Assembly (NCBI RefSeq): GCF_000002865.3
Contig: NW_001865040.1
Span: 2,541,254 to 2,600,904, forward strand
Source of the DNA: Monosiga brevicollis MX1
Taxonomy: Eukaryota > Opisthokonta > Choanoflagellata > Craspedida > Salpingoecidae
DNA: 59,651 bases
Direction of reading: 5' to 3'
Made by a program: the position numbers and the translations under genes. Positions 39,253 through 49,882 of the stretch are shown here, piece after piece. Every line of letters begins with the position of its first letter. Positions within the stretch are counted from its first letter, which is position 1. The notes under the pieces are model-generated. The model saw only the letters and a program-made list of their open reading frames with translations, was not told the DNA's origin and did no database searches.

Positions 39253-40395
39253 ATGGATCACGACGCAGAACGGGTCAAGGAGCTGCGGCGGTGGCTGCAC
39301 GCACACCCAGAGGTGTCGGGAAAGGAAGCGCGCACGGCCGCTCATCTCGCCGAATGGCTCGTCCAGCACGCGCCTCCCGATCGCCTCGTGCGCGGCCTTG
39401 GCGGTGAGGGATTGGCTGCCATCTATAACGAAGCGGCGCCAGCGCATCAGGGTGTACTGATTCGAGCCGAGCTCGACGCTCTGCCCATCACCGAGACTTC
39501 TCACGTCCCCTGGAGCTCGCAACACGCGGGCGTGATGCACGCGTGTGGCCACGATGGCCACGCCAGCTGTCTCGCAGGTCTGGCCCTGCGCCTGCACGCA
39601 ACTCGGCCCCAACGACGCGTTACTCTGCTGTTTCAGCCAAGTGAGGAGACTGGTCTCGGCGCCGCTGCCGTCGTAGCCGATGCACGATGGGCGGCTCTTG
39701 CGGCTCCTCGCAACTTTGCCATTCACAATTACCCAGGCCATCCGCTGGCCCAGGTCGGCTGCCGGCCCGGAACCATGGCATGCGCATCAACCGGCTTGTG
39801 CATCACCCTTCGTGGCGCTACGGCCCATGCCGCGAGTCCCGAGAGCGGGCGCTCCCCGGCTGCTGCTGTGGCCAAGCTCATGGAGAATCTCCCGCGCGCC
39901 GCGGCGATCGGCGAGCCGCTAACCATGACAACGCTGACGCATGTTCGAGTCGGAGAGCCCACGTACGGCATTGCCCCTGGTCACGCCGTTCTGCAAGTCA
40001 CCTGTCGCTCAGAGCAGGATTCTCTCCTCGAAGCAGAGGTGACGCGCGTGCGGAATCTTGTGGCCGAACACGCGGCCGGATTCGACAATACCATTGAGCT
40101 GGTAGAGCCATTTGCAGCTACCGTCAACGACGAGCTGGCGGTGCAAATGGTGGTCAATGCCGCCAGTGCCGCCTCGCTGGCCTGCGTCAACCCAGCAGAA
40201 CCCGCACGCTGGTCTGAAGACTTTGGCGTGCTGCTCAATGATGCACGCTCGCGCTATGGGAGTGAGGCTTGCGGGGCCCTGTTGCTGCTAGGCTCGGGCG
40301 AGGCACAGCCTAGTCTGCACGATTCAGCCTACAACTTCCCCGACTCTCTTCTGCAGCCGGGCATCACAGTCTTTGAGCACCTCTGTCGAGCCTAA
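39253..40395 (+). CDS. M20-family amidohydrolase (hippurate/aminoacylase type), intronless
   Basis: Single uninterrupted frame of 380 residues from ATG 39253 (MDHDAERVKELRRWLHAHPE); the frame is open further upstream to 39139, but that part lacks family similarity. Metal-site motifs are all present: HACGHDGH, QPSEETG, IHNYPG, SEDFGV near the end, and LHDSAYNFPDSLL. The dimerisation (lid) insert lies between, with GATAHAASPESGRSP. These enzymes remove acyl groups from amino acids or process indole-acetyl amino-acid conjugates; the substrate cannot be told. It is the only long host gene in the window without introns, which with bacterial-type M20D motifs suggests lateral transfer. AATAAA at 40494-40499 shows it has acquired a eukaryotic 3' end. 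Divergent from RRM-TatD with a 412-base shared promoter region. Confidence 0.9.
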   Translation: MDHDAERVKELRRWLHAHPEVSGKEARTAAHLAEWLVQHAPPDRLVRGLGGEGLAAIYNEAAPAHQGVLIRAELDALPITETSHVPWSSQHAGVMHACGHDGHASCLAGLALRLHATRPQRRVTLLFQPSEETGLGAAAVVADARWAALAAPRNFAIHNYPGHPLAQVGCRPGTMACASTGLCITLRGATAHAASPESGRSPAAAVAKLMENLPRAAAIGEPLTMTTLTHVRVGEPTYGIAPGHAVLQVTCRSEQDSLLEAEVTRVRNLVAEHAAGFDNTIELVEPFAATVNDELAVQMVVNAASAASLACVNPAEPARWSEDFGVLLNDARSRYGSEACGALLLLGSGEAQPSLHDSAYNFPDSLLQPGITVFEHLCRA

Positions 40396-40493
40396 GCCAC
40401 ATGGCCTGCTTGAACAAGCAGAGATGCGATGGGATGGATGTCAGGGCATGGCGTGCTTGATTGCCGCGTGGGTCACACGAGTGACGTGCACCC

Positions 40494-40499
40494 AATAAA
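40494..40499 (+). promoter_or_regulatory. polyadenylation signal of the M20 gene
   Basis: AATAAA about 100 bases after the M20 stop. From here to about 41050 no gene is recognised; the segment looks like old non-coding sequence. Confidence 0.5.
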
Positions 40500-41056
40500 T
40501 AATTGAAAAGTGTCTGAGAAAAATTCATTCGAGCGAGCCTGTATGCCCCAGTTTTCCGCCTCAACCTCACACACAACTCGTTCGATTCAAAGTGCTCCAT
40601 GGACATCATGCCAGAAAAGAGCCTTCTTAAAACCGTTGAAGCCGTTAACCATCGCCAACGGTCATTTCACGTGGAATATACCGGCTCTCGTCCGATCGCC
40701 GCAGTCAAGCCATGTTGGGCCATGCTAGTACTATCGTGGGTGACCAGATGGGAATACATGGTGCTGTTGGCCTTTTTTTTTTGGTGTTTGTTCTGACATG
40801 AGATTTTTCTCAAAGACAAAGAGCGAGGGAGAGTATGAAATGGTCGACAAGAGAGGAAAAAGTTGATGGCCTCGGCGCAGCGTGCAGTGTTGATCGCTTG
40901 CCGGTGCGGACGTTTTACTTGCCACATTAGCTCGAATGAGTCCTGACATCATCTTAACCAATCAATCTGTCAAGGTCGCTTGTTGTTTCCAAAGCAGAGT
41001 GAAACGCGATCTGAAATCGAGAGTTTGCAAACGACTCGGCACCAACAACAAGCATC

Positions 41057-42085
41057 ATGATCGAACGCGTCAAAGCCAGAGTCGTGGCCAAAAGCCTGTG
41101 GATTCTGGTTGCTATGGCTCACGCCGCGCCCATTGACACGGGTGCTGCGTTGCTCCTTTTTCTACTTTTGGTATTTGTCCTCTTCATACGCCAGCGTAAG
41201 CGTCACTCTGCAGAGCCGACAACCACAATGTCAATGTCCGAAGGGTCACACTCACTGCCGGACGTGAAATTTGGAAAGTGGAGCGCGAGCTTTAACCTTG
41301 GGTGAAAAGTTTGCAGATGATGTTTTTGGCGAGATTCGCTGGGCTTGGATCCACAACTTGCAAGACAGTGAGCAGAGACCGTGCAATGCCAAATCGCTCA
41401 ACTCAAAAGCTGCGTCCAAAGCAAGCCAAGACCTTTTGGCCAAAATAACTGTGTTGAAAGGCATTGAAGCGCACCCAAATGTTATGGGCATCCTTGGAAA
41501 CTGTTTGCGTGACAACCCGCCCATCTTGCTTGTCGATGTCCCGGAACTGGGGACCCTCCCTGCATGACTACCTACAAGGATGCCGCTCGTCGTCAAGGGG
41601 ATCGCGTTCACTTGACTTGGGGCTATTGACCAACTTTGGCTGCCAGATCGCAACCGGGTTGGCATTCTTGGAGACGCAAAGGTGTGCTGCATCGGGATCT
41701 TGCCGCGCGAAACGTATGTGAAGCTGCACAGCAACAGGTCCCAGACCTTTTAAGACATGGCACAACTTTGCTCGAGATGATGGGTTGACTTGGACGCTCA
41801 TGCATTGCCATGCCCCTCCATCGCTGCAAAACACAATGTGCTACGGCATGGCGATAGTAGGTGTTTGTGGGCAAAAGCCTCGAGCGCAAGATGAGCCATT
41901 TTGGCTTGACGCACAGAATTGAGCGCGAGGATGACAAAGTTATGGCATCCAATCCTCTACTGGCCCCAGAATGTCTGGCAGATCACATCTTTACCATATC
42001 AAGTCTGTTTTTAAGGGTGTTTGGACAGCTTCCAAGCAAGACTTGGCTCTTGTCGACTTGCCTGACGCTTGCTTTGGCGCCTTAG
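41057..42085 (+). pseudogene. decayed receptor tyrosine kinase
   Basis: Reading order on the plus strand matches a receptor tyrosine kinase, but the pieces lie in different frames with at least three frame breaks and no obvious intron borders to explain them. A transmembrane segment GAALLLFLLLVFVLFIRQRK (about 41143-41205) is followed by an N-lobe (TLGEKFADDVFGEIRWAWI, about 41290-41345; HPNVMGILGNCLRDNPPILL, about 41472-41530). The tyrosine-kinase-specific catalytic loop HRDLAARNV is at 41690-41716. The DFG site reads HFG (KMSHFGLT, about 41890), and APECLADHIFTIS lies near 41970. The extracellular part was not found. The catalytic-loop wording separates it from Ser/Thr kinases. It is a relic of the receptor kinase expansion known in choanoflagellates. 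Confidence 0.72.
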
Positions 42086-42239
42086 TGTGGGCCTTTGGCA
42101 TCGCCATAGAGAGATGATGCGTACTCGCTCCGAAAACCGTGTGCCTCGTGTCTTCTGGTCGGCATTGAACCACATGCCGCTGTGAAATGCCTGCATGCTT
42201 GCAAAGGAGCTTGAAACTGTCAGGAGCGTGTGCTTGTGG

Positions 42240-42520
42240 CAAAGCCAACGCAAAGAGCCAGCGCAACAGGAGCACGGAGGCCGGGTTGGACTGGATCAGC
42301 ATGCGCAGCAAGCGTGGAAGACAACGGTTTGCGATTGGGGTGAGCATCGATTGGTGCCGGCAGGCTGTAGCCCAGGAAGGCTTGTTATTAACCGTGGCCC
42401 CAACTGGCATGGGCAAAAAGCTGGATTATTCGGCACAAGTTATGTTTCTCTGCTTAAGGGTGAGCATTGGGCTACGAGCATCAATCACCCGTCAGGACCT
42501 TCTCGCCAATAGTCATCCTT
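42240..42520 (+). pseudogene. fragment resembling the right-edge helicase P-loop
   Basis: One frame gives LLLTVAPTGMGK at about 42383-42418, very close to LIVVAPTGMGK of the helicase at 58881-58925. Some preceding residues (SIDWCRQAVAQEG against AAIDQHRPEDG) also line up loosely. Downstream the match is lost. It looks like a short degraded copy of the same helicase family, not a gene. Confidence 0.4.
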
Positions 42521-42861
42521 TGATAGAAATTTTGGCTCGTGCGCCATGATAGTTCGTGTCTGGCCACCGCAATTTGAACTGCGGCTTTGGTGGCTGTGAA
42601 TCGCATTTGCATTCATTTCCCTGTTCCTGTTCCTTTTATACTGTTTTGTCGTTGCCACCCGATTGAAAAGTAAAATCGCCATACTGTCTCGCGGTGAATC
42701 GCCTTTCAATGTGCCATTCAACAAGCACCAACTTCGAAAACCAATGCTCCTCTGAAGCTTTTTGTAAAAGTTCAATTTTCATGCGCACCAATTTTTATCA
42801 TTGGGTTTTTAAGGGCGCTGCGAAAAAATCCCAGCCTGCTCATAACAAGTCTCTTGCAAAG

Positions 42862-45033
42862 TCACGAGGCTGCACAACCCACGCCACGACCTTGAGTGCA
42901 TATCGAAGACAAACGGCATTCATGAGCATCGCGGGATACTGGCTTGGTTAACACGTCTGCCATCATGTTGTCGGCCGGACAGTAAACAATGTCAATCTGG
43001 TTGCGCTCGTGCATCTCGCGAAGGGCATAAAACCTGATAAGCACGTGGTGTCGTTCGCTTTGAGCATTGCCATCGATTACGTTGGTAATGGCAGTTTGAT
43101 TGTCACAGTAGACAAAAGGCTTGAGCTCTGGCACAATGAGTAACTCGCAGATCAGCTCTCGCAGTCCAAGACCCTCGGCCGCGCCTCTGTGTGTGGCCAT
43201 GTACTCTGCCTCAGCAGTCGAGGTTGCAGTCGTGGTCTGACGATTTGAGTGCCAGTGGATGGGGCCATTGCACAGAAAAATGACACAGCCCTCGTGGGCT
43301 TTTTTGTCGTGCTCTTGGGCAAAGCCGGCATTCGTATAAACTGATAGCTGCAGCTCCTGCGTGTCTTCAAAACGGATACCAAAGTCCTTGGTACCCTTGA
43401 GGTAGCGCAGTAGGCGCTTGGCTGCCTGCCAATGAGTCTCGTCAAAAAATTGGCTGTGAGCGTTTAGGAAACTCACAGTTGCAGCAATATCGGGACGAGT
43501 GTGAGATGCAAGGTATTTCAGCTTGCCCAACAACTGGCGATAGGGAAAGTCGCCTTTGCTCTTGGTCACACGTTCCAGCTTTGCACCTGTCGTCCACGGT
43601 GTCCTCACGGGCTTGCACGAGGCCATGTTGAACTCTTTCAGAATGCTGTCAATGTAGGCAGTCTGCTTAATCGTGACCGAGCCCGTAGTTATCTCAAACT
43701 CCATGTTGCAAAAGTTCTTAAGTTGGCCAAAGTCCTTGCTCTTGAATTTGCCATTGCCCTTGAGCTTGTGCTTGAAATGGTCAATGACGCGCTCTGTGCT
43801 ACCCACGAGCAAAATGTCATTTACATAGACCATCGCCCACACAATGTCCTTGTCCTCCTTGTAGGCGTAGACGCACTCATCTAGTCGCAGTCGGCGGCAT
43901 TGCATGGTGTCGCGCAAATGCTGGTCGAGCTCGTGGTACCAGGCACGAGATGCCGACTTCTGGCCAGACTCTGCGTTGTTGAGTCTGGCGTACTCATAGC
44001 CGCCCAGTCTAGCCTCTGGATCACGTCGTACGTGGACACAGTTGCCCTCATCGAGCGATGTGTGCATAAACGCCGGCTTCACATTCACCTGATGCACATG
44101 ATAATGCTGGTATGCCGCCAGTGCCATCAAGGTGCGCACGGTTGTCATGTTCACTGCCGGCACATGCCTTCCATCGTCGCTGATGCCTTTGCGCCGTGTC
44201 AAGCACTTGTTGTCGTTGCCGCTCTTGGGTCCTTGCGTGGCCGCCCGCCAGGCTTCACAGTCGGCCTTCTTGTGGCCATGGCCTTGGCAGTAGTGGCAGT
44301 TGCCGTTGAAACTGCGAAAGCCTTTGCCTTCTGATGCATTCTTCTGACGAGGTCCAACACGACGTGCACGATAGGCTTCCCCGCGTTTTGCGGGCACATC
44401 TGTCATGCACATCACTGCCCTCTTGAGGATGGCCCAGAAAGTCACCATTGTCTTTTTATTGTCCTCCACGGCTTCCATCTTGTCTTCCATGTAGACTCGT
44501 GCTTGTGAGGGCAGGTTGCTTACCAACTTCTCGACGACGTCATTCTCCTTGAATCTTCCGCCTGCTTGCAGCTTTGACACAATCTTCTCGACAATCTGCC
44601 TGTAAGCAGTCAGCCCCTGTTTGTTCTTAAGCTGGATGCTAGTCAACTCGGCTTCCACCTTGTCAAGGTCGCTGTAAAGGGTCTGGAGGTCCCTGTCAGT
44701 TCGCTTCAACCAGTCGTACAGCATGACCTTGCCCTCTGCATCCTCAAACATGGAGTTGAACTCGTCAATGGCAGCTCCTTGAAGCTTGGACGCCAGCACC
44801 TGCAATAGAACATCGTTGATTGCCTCGATCTTGTCCTTGTCGTCCTTGTGCTCTCCCAGGTCCTCGTCCGAGAGGCTCTTCAGCTTGTCCAGAAAGGGGA
44901 CGCCATAGACAAGGCAACGGCTCTTGAGTTGTTTGCGCAGCTCGACCAGCTTGGGTACGTCGTAGCCGTCATACAAGGGCCAGTTGACACTGAAGGCCTT
45001 GATGTCCTGGACAATCTGGGAAATGACCGCCAT
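42862..45033 (-). mobile_element. Ty1/copia-type LTR retrotransposon fossil
   Basis: On the minus strand the recognisable parts, in order, are a gag-like region with a CCHC zinc knuckle, a copia-type reverse transcriptase and an RNase H-like region. LTRs were not confirmed at either end, so the true limits may extend beyond these coordinates. The full set of pol parts is not visible and the copy looks broken, with at least one break. Preservation of the remaining parts suggests a fairly young insertion. The element separates the decayed kinase/helicase-like fragments from the ankyrin/PARP cluster. Confidence 0.85.
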
Positions 45034-46011
45034 ATTCTCGATGGCCTTTTTGACTCTGGTTTATCCTTGGAGGTACTCGCATTCGGCTGCGTAGCATGCA
45101 AGTCTTCAGCTCTGTGACACAGTCCCCACGCACCCGAGGCCCATAACCTATACGAGAAGGCTTTTACCACAAAGAGCCAAGCGGTTCGATTGCACTTGTC
45201 ACAGGTGAGACCGCGGCCTTGTAGAGTAAGCGTGGGCAAAGACAGGCAAAGGGACTTTAAAGACAACATTCATAGCAAAATGCCACTCACGATTGGCGAG
45301 ATCGTGCTTATTTGACGGTGGCAAGAAAGCAGCGTCAAGGACGAAAATCGGCGAGATCCTTCTAGAAGGTTCTGGAAGGTGGTTGATGTTTGTGGGTAAA
45401 ATTGCTATCAAGAAGCTCAGATGCACACATGTTGACAATGGCACGTCCGTGTTCCCTTCCAGGTGACATGATAAACCTTCGAATGTGTTCAGAGGTGGCG
45501 CTGCCGTTTGCACCCGTTGTGCCGCACCTGACTCAAAAAGCCCAAGAAAGTATTTAAGTGATGGAACACTTTAGTATGAATCGTTAGAGGTACTGCGCCA
45601 CATTGCATGAGATCAATAACATAGCCGAGCCGGTTTGGACTTTGAAGACAGACGTCCAGACAGCTGTGGCTGCCATATTGTATTTTAGGGCCGAGGGCGC
45701 TCAGTACACTGTGGACTCCTCTATCGTGGAATGGTGGGAATAGCCATGATTAACAAAGCCCTTTCCACTGTTGGCAAAGGTGTTTACATGTGCAATTTTA
45801 AGGCGGTCTTTACTTTTTTTAAGGTGGTCTCGTGAAGAGAGGGTTGACGTTCATAGGCGCAGCTGGGTGAGAGCGTCATATATGCTTCGGCGTATTTTAG
45901 AGCCATTTCCTTCAAGGACTTGATTTCGCGTTGATTTTCGACTTACCGTCCAGCCTCCACACGCTGCTTTTCGGCGGCTTGGTGGGCAGTGTTGACCTCG
46001 TCCTCTGATCC
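45034..46011. other. unassigned sequence between copia fossil and PARP tail
   Basis: No gene, tRNA or clear repeat recognised. It may include a flank or terminal repeat of the fossil element, but no matching copy was found on the other side. Confidence 0.4.
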
Positions 46012-46635
46012 ACTTGTAACCACCACATCGGACGCACTTCCGGGCTGTCCAGCTTTGCTTCGAGATGCACCCTGTCAAGAGCGCCTGCTGCTCCACGGCA
46101 TCGCGCCCGCGCCGTTGCGGCGTGACAAGATTGTGCGCCTGGGCCTCGACGATCGCTTTGCCGGCAGCCGCGCGGGCCACAAGTATGGTCTTGGCGTTTA
46201 CCTGGCTGACCATCCCGGCAAGGTGTGGTGGAACCGTTGGTTTACAAGGCTCTACGTGCTTGTCATCACTTTGGTTTATTGACGCTGTGTGTCTACTTGA
46301 ACCTGGGTGTAGAGTCACAACTATGCGACGCCCAGAGGAAACGGTGCACGCATGCTCATCGTCACGCGAGCCCTGTTGGGCCGTGCCTTCGTCCATCCTT
46401 CGCCTCTTTTCGGGGCGCTGGCTCCCCCACTGCTGCCCGATGCACCCAACAACGAGCGGTATGTCGATCAAGATGCAATGCCGTCGAGTCCCGTCTCACA
46501 GTTTGATGGGACTCATGTTTGGTTGTCTTGCAGATTTGATCTGTCATTGCTACACCGGAAGGAACGTTTCATGAGGTGATAATGTTCGACAATGCCCAGG
46601 TTTACCCCGAACTAGTCGTCTACTACACTGCCTAG
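46012..46635 (+). pseudogene. 3' end of a second ankyrin-kinase-PARP family member (PARP tail)
   Basis: Parallels the last three exons of the intact gene (56880-57516). LLLHGIAPAPLRRDKIVRLG and FAGSRAGHKYGLGVYLADHP cover the NAD-binding H and Y. After a GT-AG intron at about 46222-46310 comes SHNYATPRGNGARMLIVTRA, then a last exon paralleling FHEVIVFENAQIYPEL. In the last exon the ancestral frame needs a one-base shift relative to the spliced reading, and no kinase or ankyrin sequence precedes it, so it is a truncated, probably dead copy. The 46636-47035 flank also parallels the flank after the intact gene (57517-57930). Confidence 0.78.
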
Positions 46636-47035
46636 ATGTTTTCGTTGGGATGCTTTGTTGTGCAGTCAAACCAAGCTCTCCCAGACACTTGCACTGCTTT
46701 TGCACACATGCAGCGTCGTTCACCACAGGGCCTCCTCGTTGGGGATACCCGAAGGTGGCTCGACTTTGCTTGCACATCCACGCACAAACTTTGAATGTGG
46801 GAAGGCTCACAGGTCAACCTCGCGTGTGTTTCAAATACTTTGCAAAGTCTTGGCAGACTGACCTGCCTGATCCGCCTTTGACTTCCGTTGTCTCTTCTTG
46901 TTGTGATACCTGCGCTTGGACACGCGTCACACTTTCCCTGATTCTCAAGCCAATTCAACCGTGTGCCTGGTCTGGTCACCGTGAATACTTTCCAACCACA
47001 GCTGGTATTATCGACCTCAGAAATATCCTGTTCCA
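46636..47035 (+). repeat. duplicated downstream flank of the PARP genes
   Basis: Aligns by eye with 57517-57930: shared blocks include TACTTTGCAAAGTCTTGGCAGAC (written TACTTTGCAATGTCTTGGCAGAC on the right) and CACACTTTCCCTGA/GCACTTTCCCTGA, in the same order and spacing. It shows that the duplicated unit extended beyond the coding region. Confidence 0.6.
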
Positions 47036-47044
47036 TCCCGGGCG

Positions 47045-47390
47045 TACTGCAACCGTGTGCTGGAAGCAGCGATAAAACTCAGGATTGCCGAAAAATTCTG
47101 CAAGACCGACGGGCATCGACACACTGCTTCAATGATTGCCTGAACGGCTCATGCTGATGATGATGCCACGACACTCCGGCTTGCCCGAGGAGAAACCAAG
47201 AGCAAGCGCAAAAAAAAAAAAAAGCACAGTCATTGTAAGCGCGCCTCGCACTCGTCCGAGCAACTCTTCTGCCATGCCCACCTGGCCGGCGAGCGTCATG
47301 AGCGCGATCACGTGGCCCTTGCTTCTGAAATCAAAGTCATTCTTTCTTCGCCAGTGGCGCATCAGGCAGAGAAGAGCCAGTTCCACTGAC
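47045..47390. repeat. segment duplicated at 51395-51760 (copy 1)
   Basis: Shares long stretches with 51395-51760, such as GCAACCGTGTGCTGGAAGCA and GCGCGCCTCGCACTCGT, with an A-rich stretch of different length in the middle. In both places it lies upstream of an ankyrin gene start. On the minus strand one frame (GMAEELLGRVRGALTMTVL / GMAEKLVKRVRGALAMTVL) is partly kept, but I cannot assign a product. Confidence 0.65.
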
Positions 47391-47789
47391 CGGCTGCCGT
47401 TTTGAACACGTCGACTCCTTGTCCGAATTTCTGGGTTGTCATACGAATTGTACTTGGAGCGAGCTCATGAGGTTGATTGTGGCTAGAGAAGCATTACGCG
47501 GTTTCAAGCGGATGGTGAATCGAGAGATACCGATACCATGAGTGCCGATGGCGAGCAGCTGTCAAACGCATCAGATCCTCAAAACAGGGTACGTATGCTA
47601 GGGTACGTATGCTGTATGATCCTCTTTCGCCCCCTCCCCCCAACACTTTGAATATGACACTGATGCTGTAGTGACGTTATGATCCCACAGATTGGCTGAA
47701 CACCACTGCACGTTGCCTGCCGATTCGGTCGAGTCAAGGAGGTGGAGATGCTGTTGAAGCACGGTGCTGATGCTACAGCCAAGGACGTT

Positions 47790-48185
47790 GTCAGTACAGT
47801 ACCCCTCTTTACTCCTCTTTCGCCCCCTCCCCCCAAAGATGATACACCTGTTCTACATGATGCTGTACCTGTACGTCCGATCCCACAGATTGGCCAAACA
47901 CCACTGCACTTGGCCTGCCTATACGGTCATGTCAAGGTGGAAGAGATGCTGTTGAAGCACGGCGCTGATGCTACAGCCAAGGACGTTGTCAGTACAGTAC
48001 CCCTCTTTACTCCTCTTTCGCCCCCTCCCCCCAAAGATGATACACCTGTTCTACATGATGCTGTACCTGTACGTCCGATCCCACAGATTGGCCAAACACC
48101 ACTGCACTTGGCCTGCCTATACGGTCATGTCAAGGTGGAAGAGATGCTGTTGAAGCACGGCGCTGATGCTAAAGCCAAGAGCAAC
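47790..48185 (+). repeat. 198-base intron+exon cassette, two tandem copies
   Basis: Units 47790-47987 and 47988-48185 are almost identical over their length; visible differences cluster in the last ~15 bases. Each unit is a 99-base intron (GTCAGTACAG...CCCACAG) plus a 99-base exon encoding one 33-residue ankyrin repeat. The near identity of the intron implies very recent duplication. Confidence 0.9.
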
Positions 48186-48587
48186 GTCAGTACAGTGCCG
48201 CCCTCTTCCCCCTTTCCCCCCATGATGGTACACCTGTACCACATGATGATGATGCTGATGCTGATGCTGTGCCTGTGCAAAATGCTGATGCGTCGTCCCA
48301 CAGCATGGTGATACACCACTGCACCATGCCTGCTTTAAGGGTCATGTCGAGGTGGTGAAGATGCTGTTGAAGCACGGTGCTGATGTTAAAGCCAAGAACA
48401 CGGTCAGCACAGGACCTCTTTCTTCCTCCCTCCCTCTGGCTGCTCCCGCTGCTCGTCACCTTTGCTCCGTCCCTCGCTCCTCTACACCCTACCCACCGCA
48501 CGCATGCGTTCTGCCCATTGCTCTACAAAAAATATCTTCTTCTTTCCCGTTATCCCTGTGCTTCCCCATTTTTCGTTCACCCGTTGT

Positions 48588-49331
48588 CACTGCTCCCTGC
48601 GTCCCGCCTTGTTTGTTTCTAATATCGTGACTTCAAACCAATCACTTTATCACCCCTTGCCAATCGCGCCCCCTTACCCCCCTCGCACACCCAAGCGGCT
48701 TACAGCGGCCGTTTCTTCAGTTTTATCCCGGCACACTCGACGCTCATCCCCCTTCCCCCTACAGAAAAGAAAAAAAAACCCGTTCCTCATGTTTTTTATC
48801 ATTGATTATACATAGTGCGGCAAAACGCCGCTCCTACTAGCCTGCGCTGCCTCGTCTGCCAGCCGAAAGGTTGTCCAGCCACTCTCGCGTCACGGTGCCG
48901 ACCCAGATGCGAGAGATCTTGTAAGCCTTTTCATCACAATGCCGTACCTTTTGCGCTGTCACTGCTTCCTGCGTCCCGCTTTGTTTTGCTGTATCTTCAG
49001 AGCGCTTCCCGTTTCTAATGTCGTGACTTCAAACCAATCACTATACCATCCCTTGCCAATTGCGCCCCTGCCTCCCTCGCACACTCAAGCGGCTTACAGC
49101 GGCCGTTTCTTCAATTTGACCCCAGCACACTCGACGACCCCCCTCAGAAAAGAAGAAAAACCGTGTCTCATGATTTTTATCATTGAATATACATAGTGCG
49201 GCAAAACGCCGCTCCAACTAGCCTGCGCTGCCCCGTCTGCCAGCCGAAAGGTTGTCCAGCAACTCTTGCGTCACGGTGCCGACCCAGATGCGAGAGATCT
49301 TGTAAGCCTTTTCATCAAAATGCCGTACCTT
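48588..49331 (+). repeat. ~375-base ankyrin exon cassette, two tandem copies
   Basis: Unit 1 starts at 48588 and unit 2 at 48960; the contained exons (48816-48920, 49197-49301) are 381 bases apart, because unit 2 carries a short insertion. Both contain the same intron blocks (CTTCAAACCAATCACT, GGCTTACAGCGGCCGTTTC). They are more diverged than the 198-base pair, so older. The duplicated exon encodes a second type of ankyrin repeat. Confidence 0.85.
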
Positions 49332-49882
49332 TTGCGCTATTCTGCTGCACCTGCGATTGATACCTGGTGATCTGCTGTGGCAGAGGGATGCACGGCCCTT
49401 GGATCTGCTCCTTCGCAGGCATCGCATCGAGCTGGAGGTGGGCCTTTTTTTTATTTGTGGTACTGATTGCAGAGACAAGCTTGCTTACCGATGAAGCTGT
49501 TTCCCTTTATAGGTGATCACAGAGCTACTGGGCGCAACCCAAACCCTTTGCTCCTACCAAACTTCAAATTCCGATGGTGCGAACCTGATTCCCATGTCAT
49601 TGTTCGCATTGTCTTGTTCTCATCGGAATTCCACGCGGTGCCAGTCCAAGGCTTGATCCATGCGGAGCAGGCCAGACGCTGGCGGTGCGCTGCTGCTGTT
49701 CTCTGTAGCGTCGGCTGGCGCGTGGATCCTCAATTGTTCAATGTCCCAGATTTACAAATCCTTGTTGACTGCGTGGCCGCTCTAACGTCCGCCGCTCAAG
49801 CTGCACCTACAAATTGACATGTGAAATATGTGACGCTTGTGGTGGGCTTGTCGATGAAGCAGAGATTGAAGTCAACGTATTG

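Larger units (their letters stand above)
47538..49830 (+). pseudogene. ankyrin-repeat paralogue with duplicated exon cassettes (broken)
   Basis: The start ATG 47538 gives MSADGEQLSNASDPQ, paralleling MSDDDDGEQL of the intact gene, and the 5' flank is also shared. Ankyrin exons of exactly 33 codons are at 47691-47789, 47889-47987, 48087-48185 (IGQTPLHLACLYGHVKVEEM) and 48304-48402 ([20 protein letters not shown]). The first of these has an in-frame TGA, so the gene is broken or that exon is skipped. Two further, different ankyrin exons of 35 codons lie at 48816-48920 and 49197-49301 (CGKTPLLLACAA, RHGADPDARDL). Weaker coding signals follow at about 49335-49435 and 49515-49830. No kinase or PARP exon was recognised, so it may be a truncated or divergent relative. 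Confidence 0.65.

Noticed and set aside
42600-45800. terminal repeats around the copia fossil
   Set aside because: I compared both flanks by eye and found no convincing pair of direct repeats, so none is annotated.
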